This document shows, piece by piece, positions 49,933 through 57,332 of a DNA stretch of 64,000 bases. Where the stretch lies: the NCBI GenBank assembly GCA_016713535.1, contig JADJOY010000007.1, positions 124,001 through 188,000 of the forward strand. Reading direction: 5' to 3'. Every line of letters begins with the position of its first letter. Within the stretch, counting starts at the first letter, position 1. The stretch comes from JADJOY01 sp016713535 [NCBI: Deltaproteobacteria bacterium] (GTDB taxonomy: Bacteria > JADJOY01). The notes beneath the pieces were generated by a model. That model had not been told where the DNA came from, searched no databases, and saw only the letters and a list, made by a program, of their open reading frames with translations. A program made the position numbers and the translations under genes.

Positions 49933-51465
49933 ATGGACATCGTCTCGCTCTATGCCAGCTCGAAGCCCGCCGCTCCCGCCCTCGTGGAAGGCGAACGCGT
50001 GGTGAGCTGGGCCGAGCTCGCCGCGCTCAGGAACCGCTGTGCCCGCGCGCTGCGCGCCCTCGGGCTGGGCGCCGGCGAGCGGATCGTCGCGTACCACGCG
50101 AACTCGATCGACGGCTTCGTCGCGTCGCTCGGCGCCCAGGCCGTCGGCCTCACGGTGGTGCCGCTCAACCATCGCCTCACCGCGCCCGAGGCGCGCTACA
50201 TCGTCGACGACAGCGATGCCGCGGGTCTGGTCCAGGGTGAGGAGTTCGACGGCGTGGTCGACGAGCTGGAGACGGAGTGCGGGAGCGTACGCCACTGGAT
50301 CCGCTTCGGAGCGCCGCGCGGGAGGCGGCTGAGCTTCGGCGCGCTGCTCGCGGGCGAGGATGACGCGCCGCTCGACGACGCCGCCGAGCAGGCCGCGACG
50401 ATGATCTACACCTCGGGCACCACCGGGAAGCCCAAGGGCGCGATGCGCACCAACATGTCGGCGCCCGCCCAGCTGGGATACCTGCAGAGCCTCATCGCCG
50501 AGCTCGGGCTCAGGCCCGGCGAGGCCCACCTCGCCGCGGGCCCGCTCTACCACTCGGCGCCGCGCGCGTTCGCGGGCGTGGCGATGGCGCTGGGCAACAC
50601 GCTGGTGCTGATGCGCAAGTTCGAGCCGGCGGCGGCGCTCGACCTCATCGAGCGCCACGCGGTCGGCGACACCTTCATGGCACCGGTGCTCATCAAGCGC
50701 CTGCTCGCGCTCCCCGACGACGCGTGGCGTGGCCGCGACCTGTCCTCGCTGCACACGCTCATCGTCGCCGGCGCGCCGTGCCCGATGACCGTGAAGCGCG
50801 GCGTGGCCGAGCGCCTCGGGCCGGTGCTCTACGAGTTCTACGGCTCGACCGAGCTGGGCGTGAACACGCTGCTCAAGCCGGCCGATCAGCTCCGGAAGCC
50901 GGGCTCGTGCGGCCAGCTCTTCCCGGGGGTGGCGATCCGGCTCGTCGACGCCAACGGCGACGAGGTGCCGGAGGGCACGCCCGGCGAGGTCCACGTCGCG
51001 CGCAACCAGCAGGTCTTCGACGGCTACCACAAGCGCGCGAGCGACGTGCACGATGCGGACGGCGTCGAGTGGATCTCGGTCGGCGACATCGCTTACCGCG
51101 ACGCCGAGGGCTTCTACTTCATCTGCGACCGCAAGAACGACATGATCATCTCGGGCGGCGTGAACATCTACCCGGCCGAGATCGAGCAGGCGCTGGTCGA
51201 GCACCCCGCCATCGCCGACGCCGCGGTGTTCGCGATCCCCGACGAGGAATGGGGAGAAGCGGTCCACGCGGTGCTCGGGCTCGAGCCCGACGTGGCGCTG
51301 AGCGACGCCGAGGTGCGCGCCTGGCTCGAGCCGCGGCTCGCCCACTTCAAGCACCCACGCTCGATCCAGTTCGTCGACCGGCTGCCGCGCGACAACGCCG
51401 GCAAGCTCCTCAAGCGCACTCTGCGCGAGCCGTTCTGGGCCGGCCGCGAGCGCGGAGTGAACTGA
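49933..51465 (+). CDS. Acyl-CoA ligase (AMP-forming)
   Basis: 510 residues of the adenylate-forming superfamily. P-loop MIYTSGTTGKPKGAM, EFYGSTELG (A5), WISVGDIAYRDAEGFYFICDRKNDMIISGGVNIYPAEIE (A7-A8) and PRDNAGKLLKRTLRE with the catalytic Lys. It activates a carboxylic acid, probably a fatty or aromatic acid, to the CoA ester. AGAGGA precedes the ATG. Its last 298 bp are overlapped on the other strand by the read-through tail of the monooxygenase gene. Confidence 0.93.
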   Translation: MDIVSLYASSKPAAPALVEGERVVSWAELAALRNRCARALRALGLGAGERIVAYHANSIDGFVASLGAQAVGLTVVPLNHRLTAPEARYIVDDSDAAGLVQGEEFDGVVDELETECGSVRHWIRFGAPRGRRLSFGALLAGEDDAPLDDAAEQAATMIYTSGTTGKPKGAMRTNMSAPAQLGYLQSLIAELGLRPGEAHLAAGPLYHSAPRAFAGVAMALGNTLVLMRKFEPAAALDLIERHAVGDTFMAPVLIKRLLALPDDAWRGRDLSSLHTLIVAGAPCPMTVKRGVAERLGPVLYEFYGSTELGVNTLLKPADQLRKPGSCGQLFPGVAIRLVDANGDEVPEGTPGEVHVARNQQVFDGYHKRASDVHDADGVEWISVGDIAYRDAEGFYFICDRKNDMIISGGVNIYPAEIEQALVEHPAIADAAVFAIPDEEWGEAVHAVLGLEPDVALSDAEVRAWLEPRLAHFKHPRSIQFVDRLPRDNAGKLLKRTLREPFWAGRERGVN

Positions 51466-52760
51466 GATTCGACCGGCGGCGAGGGACCGCCGCCCTCCAG
51501 ATCTCGCGCGGATCGACGGGTCGCGCGCGCGAGCGGCTGGAGGGCCGACGCTTCGTCGTCGGCCCCAGCGCGCCCCCGGGGGCGACCGACGAAGCGGCCG
51601 CCCTCCAGGCCATCGAACGCGACCGGACGGGTCGCGCGATCGGGAGCCTGCGGCAGCGAGGGACCGCCGCCCTCCGGGGCGCGGATCACCCCGCGAAGTG
51701 CGGCATGACCCTCGGCGAAGGTGCGGATCGACTCCATCACCAGCTCGTTCGGCACGGTACCCGCCTGCATCACGAGGATGAGCTCGTCGACGCCCACCTT
51801 GGCGTAGCGCGACACGATCTCGCGGCAGTGCGCCGGATCACCGATCACGTTCATCGCCGGCGCGTCGATCGAGCCGCGGAACGCCATCGCCTCGGCGAGC
51901 TCGTCGTCGGGCAGGAACTCGCGCGACACGCCGCGCAGCACGCCGGTCGGCCGCTTGCCGCTGAAATAGTAGGTCGCGAGCGACTCGGCGAAGAAGTTGG
52001 CGCCGCGCATCCCGTACCGGCACGCCTTTCGGTCGTCGTCGAGGCAGAGCGCCACCGGCGTGCACGCGAAGTGATCGTTCTTCGCGTAGCCCCTGGGCTC
52101 CGCGGCCTTCACGGCCTTGCGGTACTCACTCACCTTCTTGCCGAGGTAGAGGTCGTTGCCGACGGCGAAGTTGAGCGCGCCGATCCCGAGCTTCCCGACC
52201 TCCACCGCCGACTCGGGCTTCGAGCACGCGGCGAAGATCGGCGGGTGGGGCTCCTGGACCGGCTTGGGGATCACCTGGGTCGGCGGGATCTGGAAGTGGC
52301 GCCCCTTCCACTCGAACACGTCCTGCTGCCACATGCGCGGGATCATCTCGAGCGCCTCGAGCCACTGGTCGTGGATCGTGGCGACGTCGTTCTCGAACGC
52401 GAGCTGCTCGGTCCGCGACGAGCTCTTGCCCGAGCCCCAGCTCACGCGCCCACCGGAGAGGATGTCGAGGGTGGCGACTCGCTCGGCGATGCGGATGGGG
52501 TGGTTGTAGCGGTGAGGCGTGAGCGTGATGCCGTGCCCCAGCCGCACGTTCCGGGTCTTGGCCGCGACGAAGGCCAGGAAGACCTCGGGCGCCGACGAGT
52601 GCGAGTACTCGTACAGGCCGTGGTGCTCGACCTCCCAGACACAGTGGTAGCCCAGCTGATCGGCGAGCACCGCCTGCTCGACGCAGTCGCGGAAGGTCTG
52701 CGCCTCGCTCTGACGCGTCGGGTTGGCGATCTGCATCTCGAAGAAGAGCGAGAACTTCAT
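51168..52760 (-). CDS. LLM-class flavin monooxygenase with read-through tail
   Basis: Residues 1-353 are a luciferase-like F420/FMN oxidoreductase: KFSLFFEMQI, VWEVEHHGLYEYSHSSAPEVFL, LGHGITLTPHRYNHPIRIAERVATLDILSGGRV and FAACSKPESAVEVGKLG. The frame has no stop where the family ends (about base 51700). It runs on through intergenic repeats and then antisense to the acyl-CoA ligase, adding about 177 low-complexity residues. The true stop was probably lost when repeat DNA arrived. ATG 52760 was chosen over GTG 52766. It sits 33 bp after the epimerase-SCP2 gene in the same direction. Confidence 0.82.
   Translation of the reverse strand: MKFSLFFEMQIANPTRQSEAQTFRDCVEQAVLADQLGYHCVWEVEHHGLYEYSHSSAPEVFLAFVAAKTRNVRLGHGITLTPHRYNHPIRIAERVATLDILSGGRVSWGSGKSSSRTEQLAFENDVATIHDQWLEALEMIPRMWQQDVFEWKGRHFQIPPTQVIPKPVQEPHPPIFAACSKPESAVEVGKLGIGALNFAVGNDLYLGKKVSEYRKAVKAAEPRGYAKNDHFACTPVALCLDDDRKACRYGMRGANFFAESLATYYFSGKRPTGVLRGVSREFLPDDELAEAMAFRGSIDAPAMNVIGDPAHCREIVSRYAKVGVDELILVMQAGTVPNELVMESIRTFAEGHAALRGVIRAPEGGGPSLPQAPDRATRPVAFDGLEGGRFVGRPRGRAGADDEASALQPLARATRRSARDLEGGGPSPPVESQFTPRSRPAQNGSRRVRLRSLPALSRGSRSTNWIERGCLKWASRGSSQARTSASLSATSGSSPSTAWTASPHSSSGIANTAASAMAGCSTSACSISAG
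51475..51690. repeat. Intergenic hairpin cluster with CTTCGT element
   Basis: Two near-copies of gcgagggaccgccgccctcc (about 51480 and 51656) flank a hairpin with GGGCCGACG and CGTCGGCCC around CTTCGT (51542-51565). A cgacgaag stretch at about 51587-51594 is its inverse. The cluster lies between the acyl-CoA ligase stop and the conserved end of the monooxygenase. Confidence 0.65.
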
Positions 52761-52793
52761 CGGCACCCCCGGGGACGGATGGCGAGCGAGGCG

Positions 52794-54203
52794 TCAGCTC
52801 GCGGACGGCGGCGGATCCGAGCGGCCGGCCTGCGCGAGCACGAAGCGCGTGAAGTTGCGGTGGCCGATGCCAGCGAGCCCCTTGGCGCGGCGTGCCTGCC
52901 GGAACTGCTCGACGATGGCCCCCAGGATGATCACCAGGTTGCCGTCGCCGCGGTAGCGGACCCGCCCCGTCATCTGGGCGCGCATGAACGGCACCTTGCC
53001 CGAGAGCATGTCGTAGAGCGTGCTCTCCTTGAGCGTGACGGTGCCGTGCGCGGCAGGGTCGAGGCCCGAGGCGAAGCGCACGTCGCCGTCGTCGAGGATC
53101 ACCCGCCACTCGCTCGGGTGATCTCCGGTCAGCGCCACGTTGAGGACGCCGCGGATCCCGCGCAGCTCGGCGCGCTCGCGCGCCGAGACCGGGATCTTGC
53201 CGAGCAGGCGCGTGGTGGCGACCGCCGAGCCGAACAGCAGCCGCGTCGCGCGGCTCGACGCCGCCGCGGGCCGGCGTGCGATCGCGCGCACCACCGCGCC
53301 GGCCGAGTCGAAGCGTGGCGCCCAGCCGAGCTCGCGGCGGATCTTCTCGCTCGAGACGATCAGGTGGTCGGCCGAGGGCGCGGTGAGCCACGCCGGGTCG
53401 ATGTCGCCGAGCCCGCGCGCGTACGCGAGCTCGTAGGCCCGGATGGCGGCGCTCGGGATCCGGACCGTGGGCTTCCCGACCGCGCGGCCGATCGCGGCGA
53501 GCGGGAGCGGCTCGTTGGCGGCGACGTTGAAGGCCCCGCGCGCGTCTTGCTCGAGCGCGAGCACGAACGCGTCGGCGACGTCCTCCTCGTGGGTGATCTG
53601 GAGCGGCACCGGCGGGCCGGGCGGGATCGCGAGCACCGGCGCGCGCAGGCTCGCGGTGCGCGCGGGGTCGGTCCTCGGCCCGAGGAAGAGGCTCGGCCGG
53701 AGCCGCGCCACCGCGATCGTCGGATGCTCGTCGGCGAGGTCGCCGAGCATGCGATCGGTCATCGCCTTGTGGCGCGGGTAGTAGAAGCCCTCCCCGCCGT
53801 GAAGGGGCGCATCCTCGGTGAGCGCCACGCCCTCGTTCTCGGGGCGAAAGCCGTACGACGCGACACTCGACGCGAACACCAGCTGGCGCACGCCGGCCGC
53901 CACCACCGCGTGCGCGACGTTGCGGGTGCCGCCCACGTTCACCGCCTCGGCGAGGACGGCGTCGCGACTGCCGCGCTCGACGATGAACGCGAGGTGCAGC
54001 ACCGCGTCGACTCCCTCGAAGTGACGCACCAGGGCCGGGTCGCGGACGTCGAGGCTCACGAGCGAGAGCCGCACGTCTTCACGCGGTGGCGGCCTGCGGT
54101 CGAGGGCGATCACCCGCTCGACCGACTCGCTGGCGAGGAGCCGCTCGACGATCAACCGGCCGAGATTCCCCGCTGCCCCCGTGACCGCGACCGTGCGTGC
54201 CAT
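52794..54203 (-). CDS. NAD-dependent epimerase fused to SCP2-like domain
   Basis: 469 residues. Residues 1-300 are an extended SDR: VAVTGAAGNLGRLIVERLL cofactor loop, FASSVASYGF, and YYPRHK in the YxxxK position. Residues about 350-440 resemble a sterol-carrier (SCP2) lipid-binding fold (WRVILDDGDVRFASGLDPAAHGTVTL and MLSGKVPFMRAQM). This joins a dehydrogenase/epimerase to a lipid-holding domain and suggests a lipid-like substrate. GAGGAGG precedes the ATG. Same direction as the monooxygenase and ferritin-like genes. Confidence 0.82.
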   Translation of the reverse strand: MARTVAVTGAAGNLGRLIVERLLASESVERVIALDRRPPPREDVRLSLVSLDVRDPALVRHFEGVDAVLHLAFIVERGSRDAVLAEAVNVGGTRNVAHAVVAAGVRQLVFASSVASYGFRPENEGVALTEDAPLHGGEGFYYPRHKAMTDRMLGDLADEHPTIAVARLRPSLFLGPRTDPARTASLRAPVLAIPPGPPVPLQITHEEDVADAFVLALEQDARGAFNVAANEPLPLAAIGRAVGKPTVRIPSAAIRAYELAYARGLGDIDPAWLTAPSADHLIVSSEKIRRELGWAPRFDSAGAVVRAIARRPAAASSRATRLLFGSAVATTRLLGKIPVSARERAELRGIRGVLNVALTGDHPSEWRVILDDGDVRFASGLDPAAHGTVTLKESTLYDMLSGKVPFMRAQMTGRVRYRGDGNLVIILGAIVEQFRQARRAKGLAGIGHRNFTRFVLAQAGRSDPPPSAS

Positions 54204-54246
54204 CGTGAGCCTCCTCGGTGCAGAGCGACGCGCGGCGGTCGGGCGC

Positions 54247-55140
54247 TCAGGCGTACGCCGCCAGCCGCGGCGAGCGGCCGGCCGCCGCGAGCAGCGCGCC
54301 GAGGATGTAGCGCTGCCCGGCGAGACCGGAGCGGAACATGGGGTGGGCGAGCGCCGCCTGGGCGCGGCGCGGGATCGCGTTCACGCGCGCCAGGTAGCGG
54401 CGCACCACGGCCGGCTCGGTGACCTTGCGATGCAGCGAGCCCATCACCGGCTTCATGGCGGCGAACGCCATGAGCGTCACGCTGAAGCCGGCGGCCAGCT
54501 GCGCGCGGCCGAGTATCCGCCGCGGCAGCGAGCGGCGACCGAGGAGGTGGTCGAGCCCGCCGTCGCGCCCGGCCGCCTGGAAGATCTGCCCCTTGCGATC
54601 GAGGAGCCAGTAATCCATCGCCAGATGGCGCGCCTCGTCCTGATCGATGCGCTTGAAGACCTCGTCCTGGAGGGGATCGCGCACGCTCTCCTTGAGCGTG
54701 GGGATCAGGATGCCGTCGAGCGCCAGCTCGAACAGCACGATCGTGGCCGCGGAGAACTCGTGGACTCCGCGGTCGTTGCGCTCGAGATCGGCGCTCATCG
54801 CCTTGAACATCGCCCGCGTCGGGAGCGGAAGGTCGTTCCACGTCACGCCGTAGCGGCGCGCGAGGCGGATCTCGGCTTCGGCGTGGCGCAGCTCGTCGAC
54901 GTCGAAGTGCCCGTAGATCGCACGCGCCCGCTCGTCGTCGGCGAAGTGCGCCGCGAGGCGGAAGATCCGCGCGGCCTGGCGCTCGAGACCGGCGGTGAAG
55001 AGCAGCGCGAGCCCGGCCTCGCGCCGCTCGCCGGTCGAGAGCGAGCCGGCGCCCGCGAGCGGCGCGCTCCAGTCGAGCTCGTCGACCGACCACTGGCCCT
55101 TTTCCGTCTGGGCCAGCATGTGGTCGAGGTCGAGGTTCAC
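54247..55140 (-). CDS. Ferritin-like diiron protein
   Basis: 297 residues, mainly helical. Two ExxH motifs, DVDELRHAEAEI and DQDEARHLAMDYW, with a glutamate in each preceding helix (GLERQAARIF and LFELALDGILI) make a probable carboxylate-bridged diiron site. A hydrophobic C-terminal stretch (LAAGFSVTLMAFAAM) may touch membrane. Its oxidase or hydroxylase substrate is unknown. GTG 55140 follows GGAG. It is the first gene of a unit with the epimerase-SCP2 and luciferase-like genes and has its own promoter next to the TetR gene. Confidence 0.75.
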   Translation of the reverse strand: MNLDLDHMLAQTEKGQWSVDELDWSAPLAGAGSLSTGERREAGLALLFTAGLERQAARIFRLAAHFADDERARAIYGHFDVDELRHAEAEIRLARRYGVTWNDLPLPTRAMFKAMSADLERNDRGVHEFSAATIVLFELALDGILIPTLKESVRDPLQDEVFKRIDQDEARHLAMDYWLLDRKGQIFQAAGRDGGLDHLLGRRSLPRRILGRAQLAAGFSVTLMAFAAMKPVMGSLHRKVTEPAVVRRYLARVNAIPRRAQAALAHPMFRSGLAGQRYILGALLAAAGRSPRLAAYA

Positions 55141-55183
55141 GGGCGGCTCCGCACCGGCCCGAGGTCCGGGCCAGAAATCAACA

Positions 55184-55192
55184 CGTCTGTAT
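55184..55192 (+). promoter_or_regulatory. Putative TetR operator half, copy 1
   Basis: CGTCTGTAT, identical to 55269-55277, overlapping the -10 of the ferritin-like promoter. The continuation GTATAC is self-complementary. Confidence 0.45.
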
Positions 55193-55219
55193 ACTAAAAA
55201 CTCGATCCGATTCGGTCAA
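55191..55219 (-). promoter_or_regulatory. Promoter of the ferritin-like operon
   Basis: On the minus strand TTGACC (55219-55214), 17-bp spacer, TAGTAT (55196-55191). The 9-mer CGTCTGTAT at 55184-55192 overlaps the -10 end, a likely repressor site. Confidence 0.6.
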
Positions 55220-55251
55220 TCGCGGGATCTGGCCCAACGCGACGCGGTGCG

Positions 55252-55280
55252 TTGCACGCAAGTAGCCGCGTCTGTATGTT
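55252..55280 (+). promoter_or_regulatory. Promoter of the TetR gene
   Basis: TTGCAC (55252-55257), 17-bp spacer, TATGTT (55275-55280). Transcription would begin about 55287, a few bases before the ATG at 55291, giving an almost leaderless message. Confidence 0.55.
55269..55277 (+). promoter_or_regulatory. Putative TetR operator half, copy 2
   Basis: Second CGTCTGTAT, overlapping the -10 of the TetR gene's own promoter; suggests autoregulation. Confidence 0.45.
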
Positions 55281-55290
55281 TTTTTCGACC

Positions 55291-56016
55291 ATGCCTCGGA
55301 CGACCTCGAATCCCCGCCCCCGTTCCGCGCGGCGCTCCACGGTGGTCGGCCTCGCCCTCGCCGGGCTCGGCCGCTCGGCTCGTCGCCGCCCGCGAGGCCG
55401 CGGACGGCCAGCGGCCGGCTTCGCCGCCGACGCCGAGATCCTGCAGGGCGCGGCGGTCGCGTTCGGGCACAAGGGCTACGCCGACACCTCGGTCGAGGAC
55501 ATCCTCGCCGAAGCGCACGTGTCGCGACGTACCTTCTACCGGCTCTTCCGCAACAAGGACGACGTCTTCGAGCGGCTGTTCGAGGTCGCCTCCGAGCTCT
55601 TCCTGGAGTCGATCCGTGCCGCCGCGTCGTCCGCCACCGACCCCTTCGAGAAGGCCGAGCGGTGCGTCGAGGCGTACCTTCAGCTCCCCATCGCCGCCGG
55701 CCCGATCTACCGGGTGTTCTTCGTCGAGGCGATGCGCCCCGGCACCCAGCTCGCGATGCGCCGCCAGCGCGTCATCGACGCGCTGATCGGGCTGCTCGAC
55801 GAGGAAGCGATCCGCGCCCAGCGCGGTCGCATCGACCCGCTGCTGGTGCGTGGGCTGGTCGCGGCGATGGAGCACATCGCCCTGCACCTGATCGTGGAGG
55901 GACGCACGAGCGCCGCCGACCAGAGCCGCGCCAAGCGCTCGATGCTACGGATCTTCCTCGCGACGCTCGCCCGGGACGGCGAGACGCCGCCCCCCATCCC
56001 CCTGCTCCCCGACTGA
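55291..56016 (+). CDS. TetR-family transcriptional regulator
   Basis: 241 residues. A basic leader (RSARRRPRGRGRPAA) precedes the DNA-binding domain: AAVAFGHKGYADTSVEDILAEAHVSRRTFYRLFRNKDDVFERLF. The C-terminal helices (FEKAERCVEAYLQ, YRVFFVEAMRPG) would bind a ligand. ATG 55291 fits the mapped promoter; earlier TTG 55252 and ATG 55276 lie in promoter DNA. It likely represses itself and the divergent ferritin-like unit through the CGTCTGTAT sites. The signal may be an acyl or lipid compound, judging from its neighbours. Confidence 0.88.
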   Translation: MPRTTSNPRPRSARRSTVVGLALAGLGRSARRRPRGRGRPAAGFAADAEILQGAAVAFGHKGYADTSVEDILAEAHVSRRTFYRLFRNKDDVFERLFEVASELFLESIRAAASSATDPFEKAERCVEAYLQLPIAAGPIYRVFFVEAMRPGTQLAMRRQRVIDALIGLLDEEAIRAQRGRIDPLLVRGLVAAMEHIALHLIVEGRTSAADQSRAKRSMLRIFLATLARDGETPPPIPLLPD

Positions 56017-56047
56017 CGGTCCAGCCCGAGGAGCTCGCGAGCGCGCC

Positions 56048-56842
56048 ATGACCACCGCCGTCCGCTCCGCCCACGAGGCCCTCGCCTGCCCCACCTGCCA
56101 CGACCCGCTCGAAGCCGAGGCGGCGGCGCTGCGCTGCGTCTCGTGTGGCCGCTCGTACGGCGCGCGTGGTGGGATCTGGGACTTCGCGCCGGACCTCGCC
56201 TCGCAGCCGGGCCTCGCGCAGCGCTTCATGGAGGCGCCGGCGATCGTGAGCATCTACGAGCGGTGGTTCCGCCCCACGCTCACGCGGCTGGTCTCGCCGC
56301 TTCGCTACGACGAGGAAGAGCGCTACCTCGAGCGCTGGCTCGGGGCGACCACCGGCGCGATGCTGGATCTCGCGTGCGGCACCGGCCGCTACACCCGCTG
56401 GCTCGGTGAGCGCGCCGGGGATCGCGCGGTGCTCGGCCTCGACCTGAGCCGCGCGATGCTGCTCGAGGCGCACCGCCGCGCCGCGGCGGTGGGTCGCTTC
56501 GACCTCACCTTCGCGCGCGGCAGCGCCCTCGCGCTGCCGATCACGAGCGGCGCGCTCGGCGCGGTGTGCTCGTTCGGCGCGCTGCACCTCTTCCCCGATC
56601 CCCCGCTCGCGATCGCCGAGATCGGCCGCGCTCTCGCCCCTGGCGGCCGATTCGTCTGCCTCACCGTGGCGAGGGCGCCGAGCGGCGCGCTGCGTCCCCT
56701 CGAGCAGGCGTTCTCGAGGGCCGCGAGCCTGCGCTTCTTCGAGCGCGACGCGCTCACGCGCTGGCTCGGCGCCGCCGGCCTCGAGGCGCTCGACCTGACT
56801 CAGCAGGGCGCGATGCTGCTCTTCGCCGCGCGCAAGCGGTGA
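56048..56842 (+). CDS. SAM methyltransferase with zinc-ribbon N-terminus
   Basis: 264 residues. LACPTCHDPLEAEAAALRCVSCG is a four-Cys zinc ribbon of the Trm112/RlmA type. The class I methyltransferase core follows: MLDLACGTGRYTRWL (SAM loop), VLGLDLSRAML, ALALPITSGALGAVCSFGALHLF and ALAPGGRFVCLT. It resembles UbiE/RlmA-like enzymes; the substrate is unknown. It starts 31 bp after the TetR stop. Confidence 0.85.
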   Translation: MTTAVRSAHEALACPTCHDPLEAEAAALRCVSCGRSYGARGGIWDFAPDLASQPGLAQRFMEAPAIVSIYERWFRPTLTRLVSPLRYDEEERYLERWLGATTGAMLDLACGTGRYTRWLGERAGDRAVLGLDLSRAMLLEAHRRAAAVGRFDLTFARGSALALPITSGALGAVCSFGALHLFPDPPLAIAEIGRALAPGGRFVCLTVARAPSGALRPLEQAFSRAASLRFFERDALTRWLGAAGLEALDLTQQGAMLLFAARKR

Positions 56843-56861
56843 AGCCCACGACCTGGCTGGA

Positions 56862-56885
56862 GGGCCGTCGCTTCGTCGACGGCCC
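56862..56885. terminator. Hairpin with CTTCGT loop between convergent genes
   Basis: GGGCCGTCG and CGACGGCCC pair perfectly around CTTCGT, 20 bp past the methyltransferase stop and 7 bp before the DoxX-like stop. Probable bidirectional terminator; same loop as the element at 51542 but a compensated stem. Confidence 0.6.
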
Positions 56886-56891
56886 CCACCT

Positions 56892-57332
56892 TCAGAGGTG
56901 CAGCACCCAGAGCGCGCCGAGGGTGAGGATGAAGTACGGCACCAGCGCCGCGGCGCCGGCGTAATCCTTCGCCACGCGCTGGCCGAAGAACAGGCTCACG
57001 ATCGCGACGTTGGCGAGCAAGGCGCCCACCCACGCCAGCCGCGTGCCGCCGAACACCGCCCACAGCGCGCCCAGCGCCGAGGCCGCGCCCGCCAGCACCT
57101 CGACGACGGTGATGAGCGCGAACATCCGCGGCACCAGCGGCTTGAGCGGCGATTTCTCGAAGTGGCTCTCCAGGTACTCGAGGTTCCCTTGCGAGTCGAC
57201 GACCTTGTCGAGGCCCGACTGAAGGAACAGGATGCCGAGGAAGGCCGCCACCAGGAGCTGGATCAGGTGGAGCGTCCCGTCCCCCGTACACGAGGAACAC
57301 ATGGCGAGCGTCACGGCGATCGTCGAGCCCAT
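56892..57332 (-). CDS. DoxX-like membrane protein
   Basis: 146 residues with four predicted spans (LIQLLVAAFLGILFLQSGLDKV, FALITVVEVLAGAASALGALW, WVGALLANVAIVSLF, LVPYFILTLGALWVL). The first helix's FLQSGLDKV is the DoxX/SURF4-like mark. N-terminal CSSC could be redox-active. GGGAGGG precedes the ATG. Its 5' end overlaps the start of the divergent hydrolase gene by 32 bp if both starts are right. Confidence 0.75.
   Translation of the reverse strand: MGSTIAVTLAMCSSCTGDGTLHLIQLLVAAFLGILFLQSGLDKVVDSQGNLEYLESHFEKSPLKPLVPRMFALITVVEVLAGAASALGALWAVFGGTRLAWVGALLANVAIVSLFFGQRVAKDYAGAAALVPYFILTLGALWVLHL

Noticed and set aside
51168-51690. Tail of the monooxygenase as a genuine extra domain
   Set aside because: Its residues come from intergenic hairpins and antisense of the ligase, with no secondary-structure pattern.
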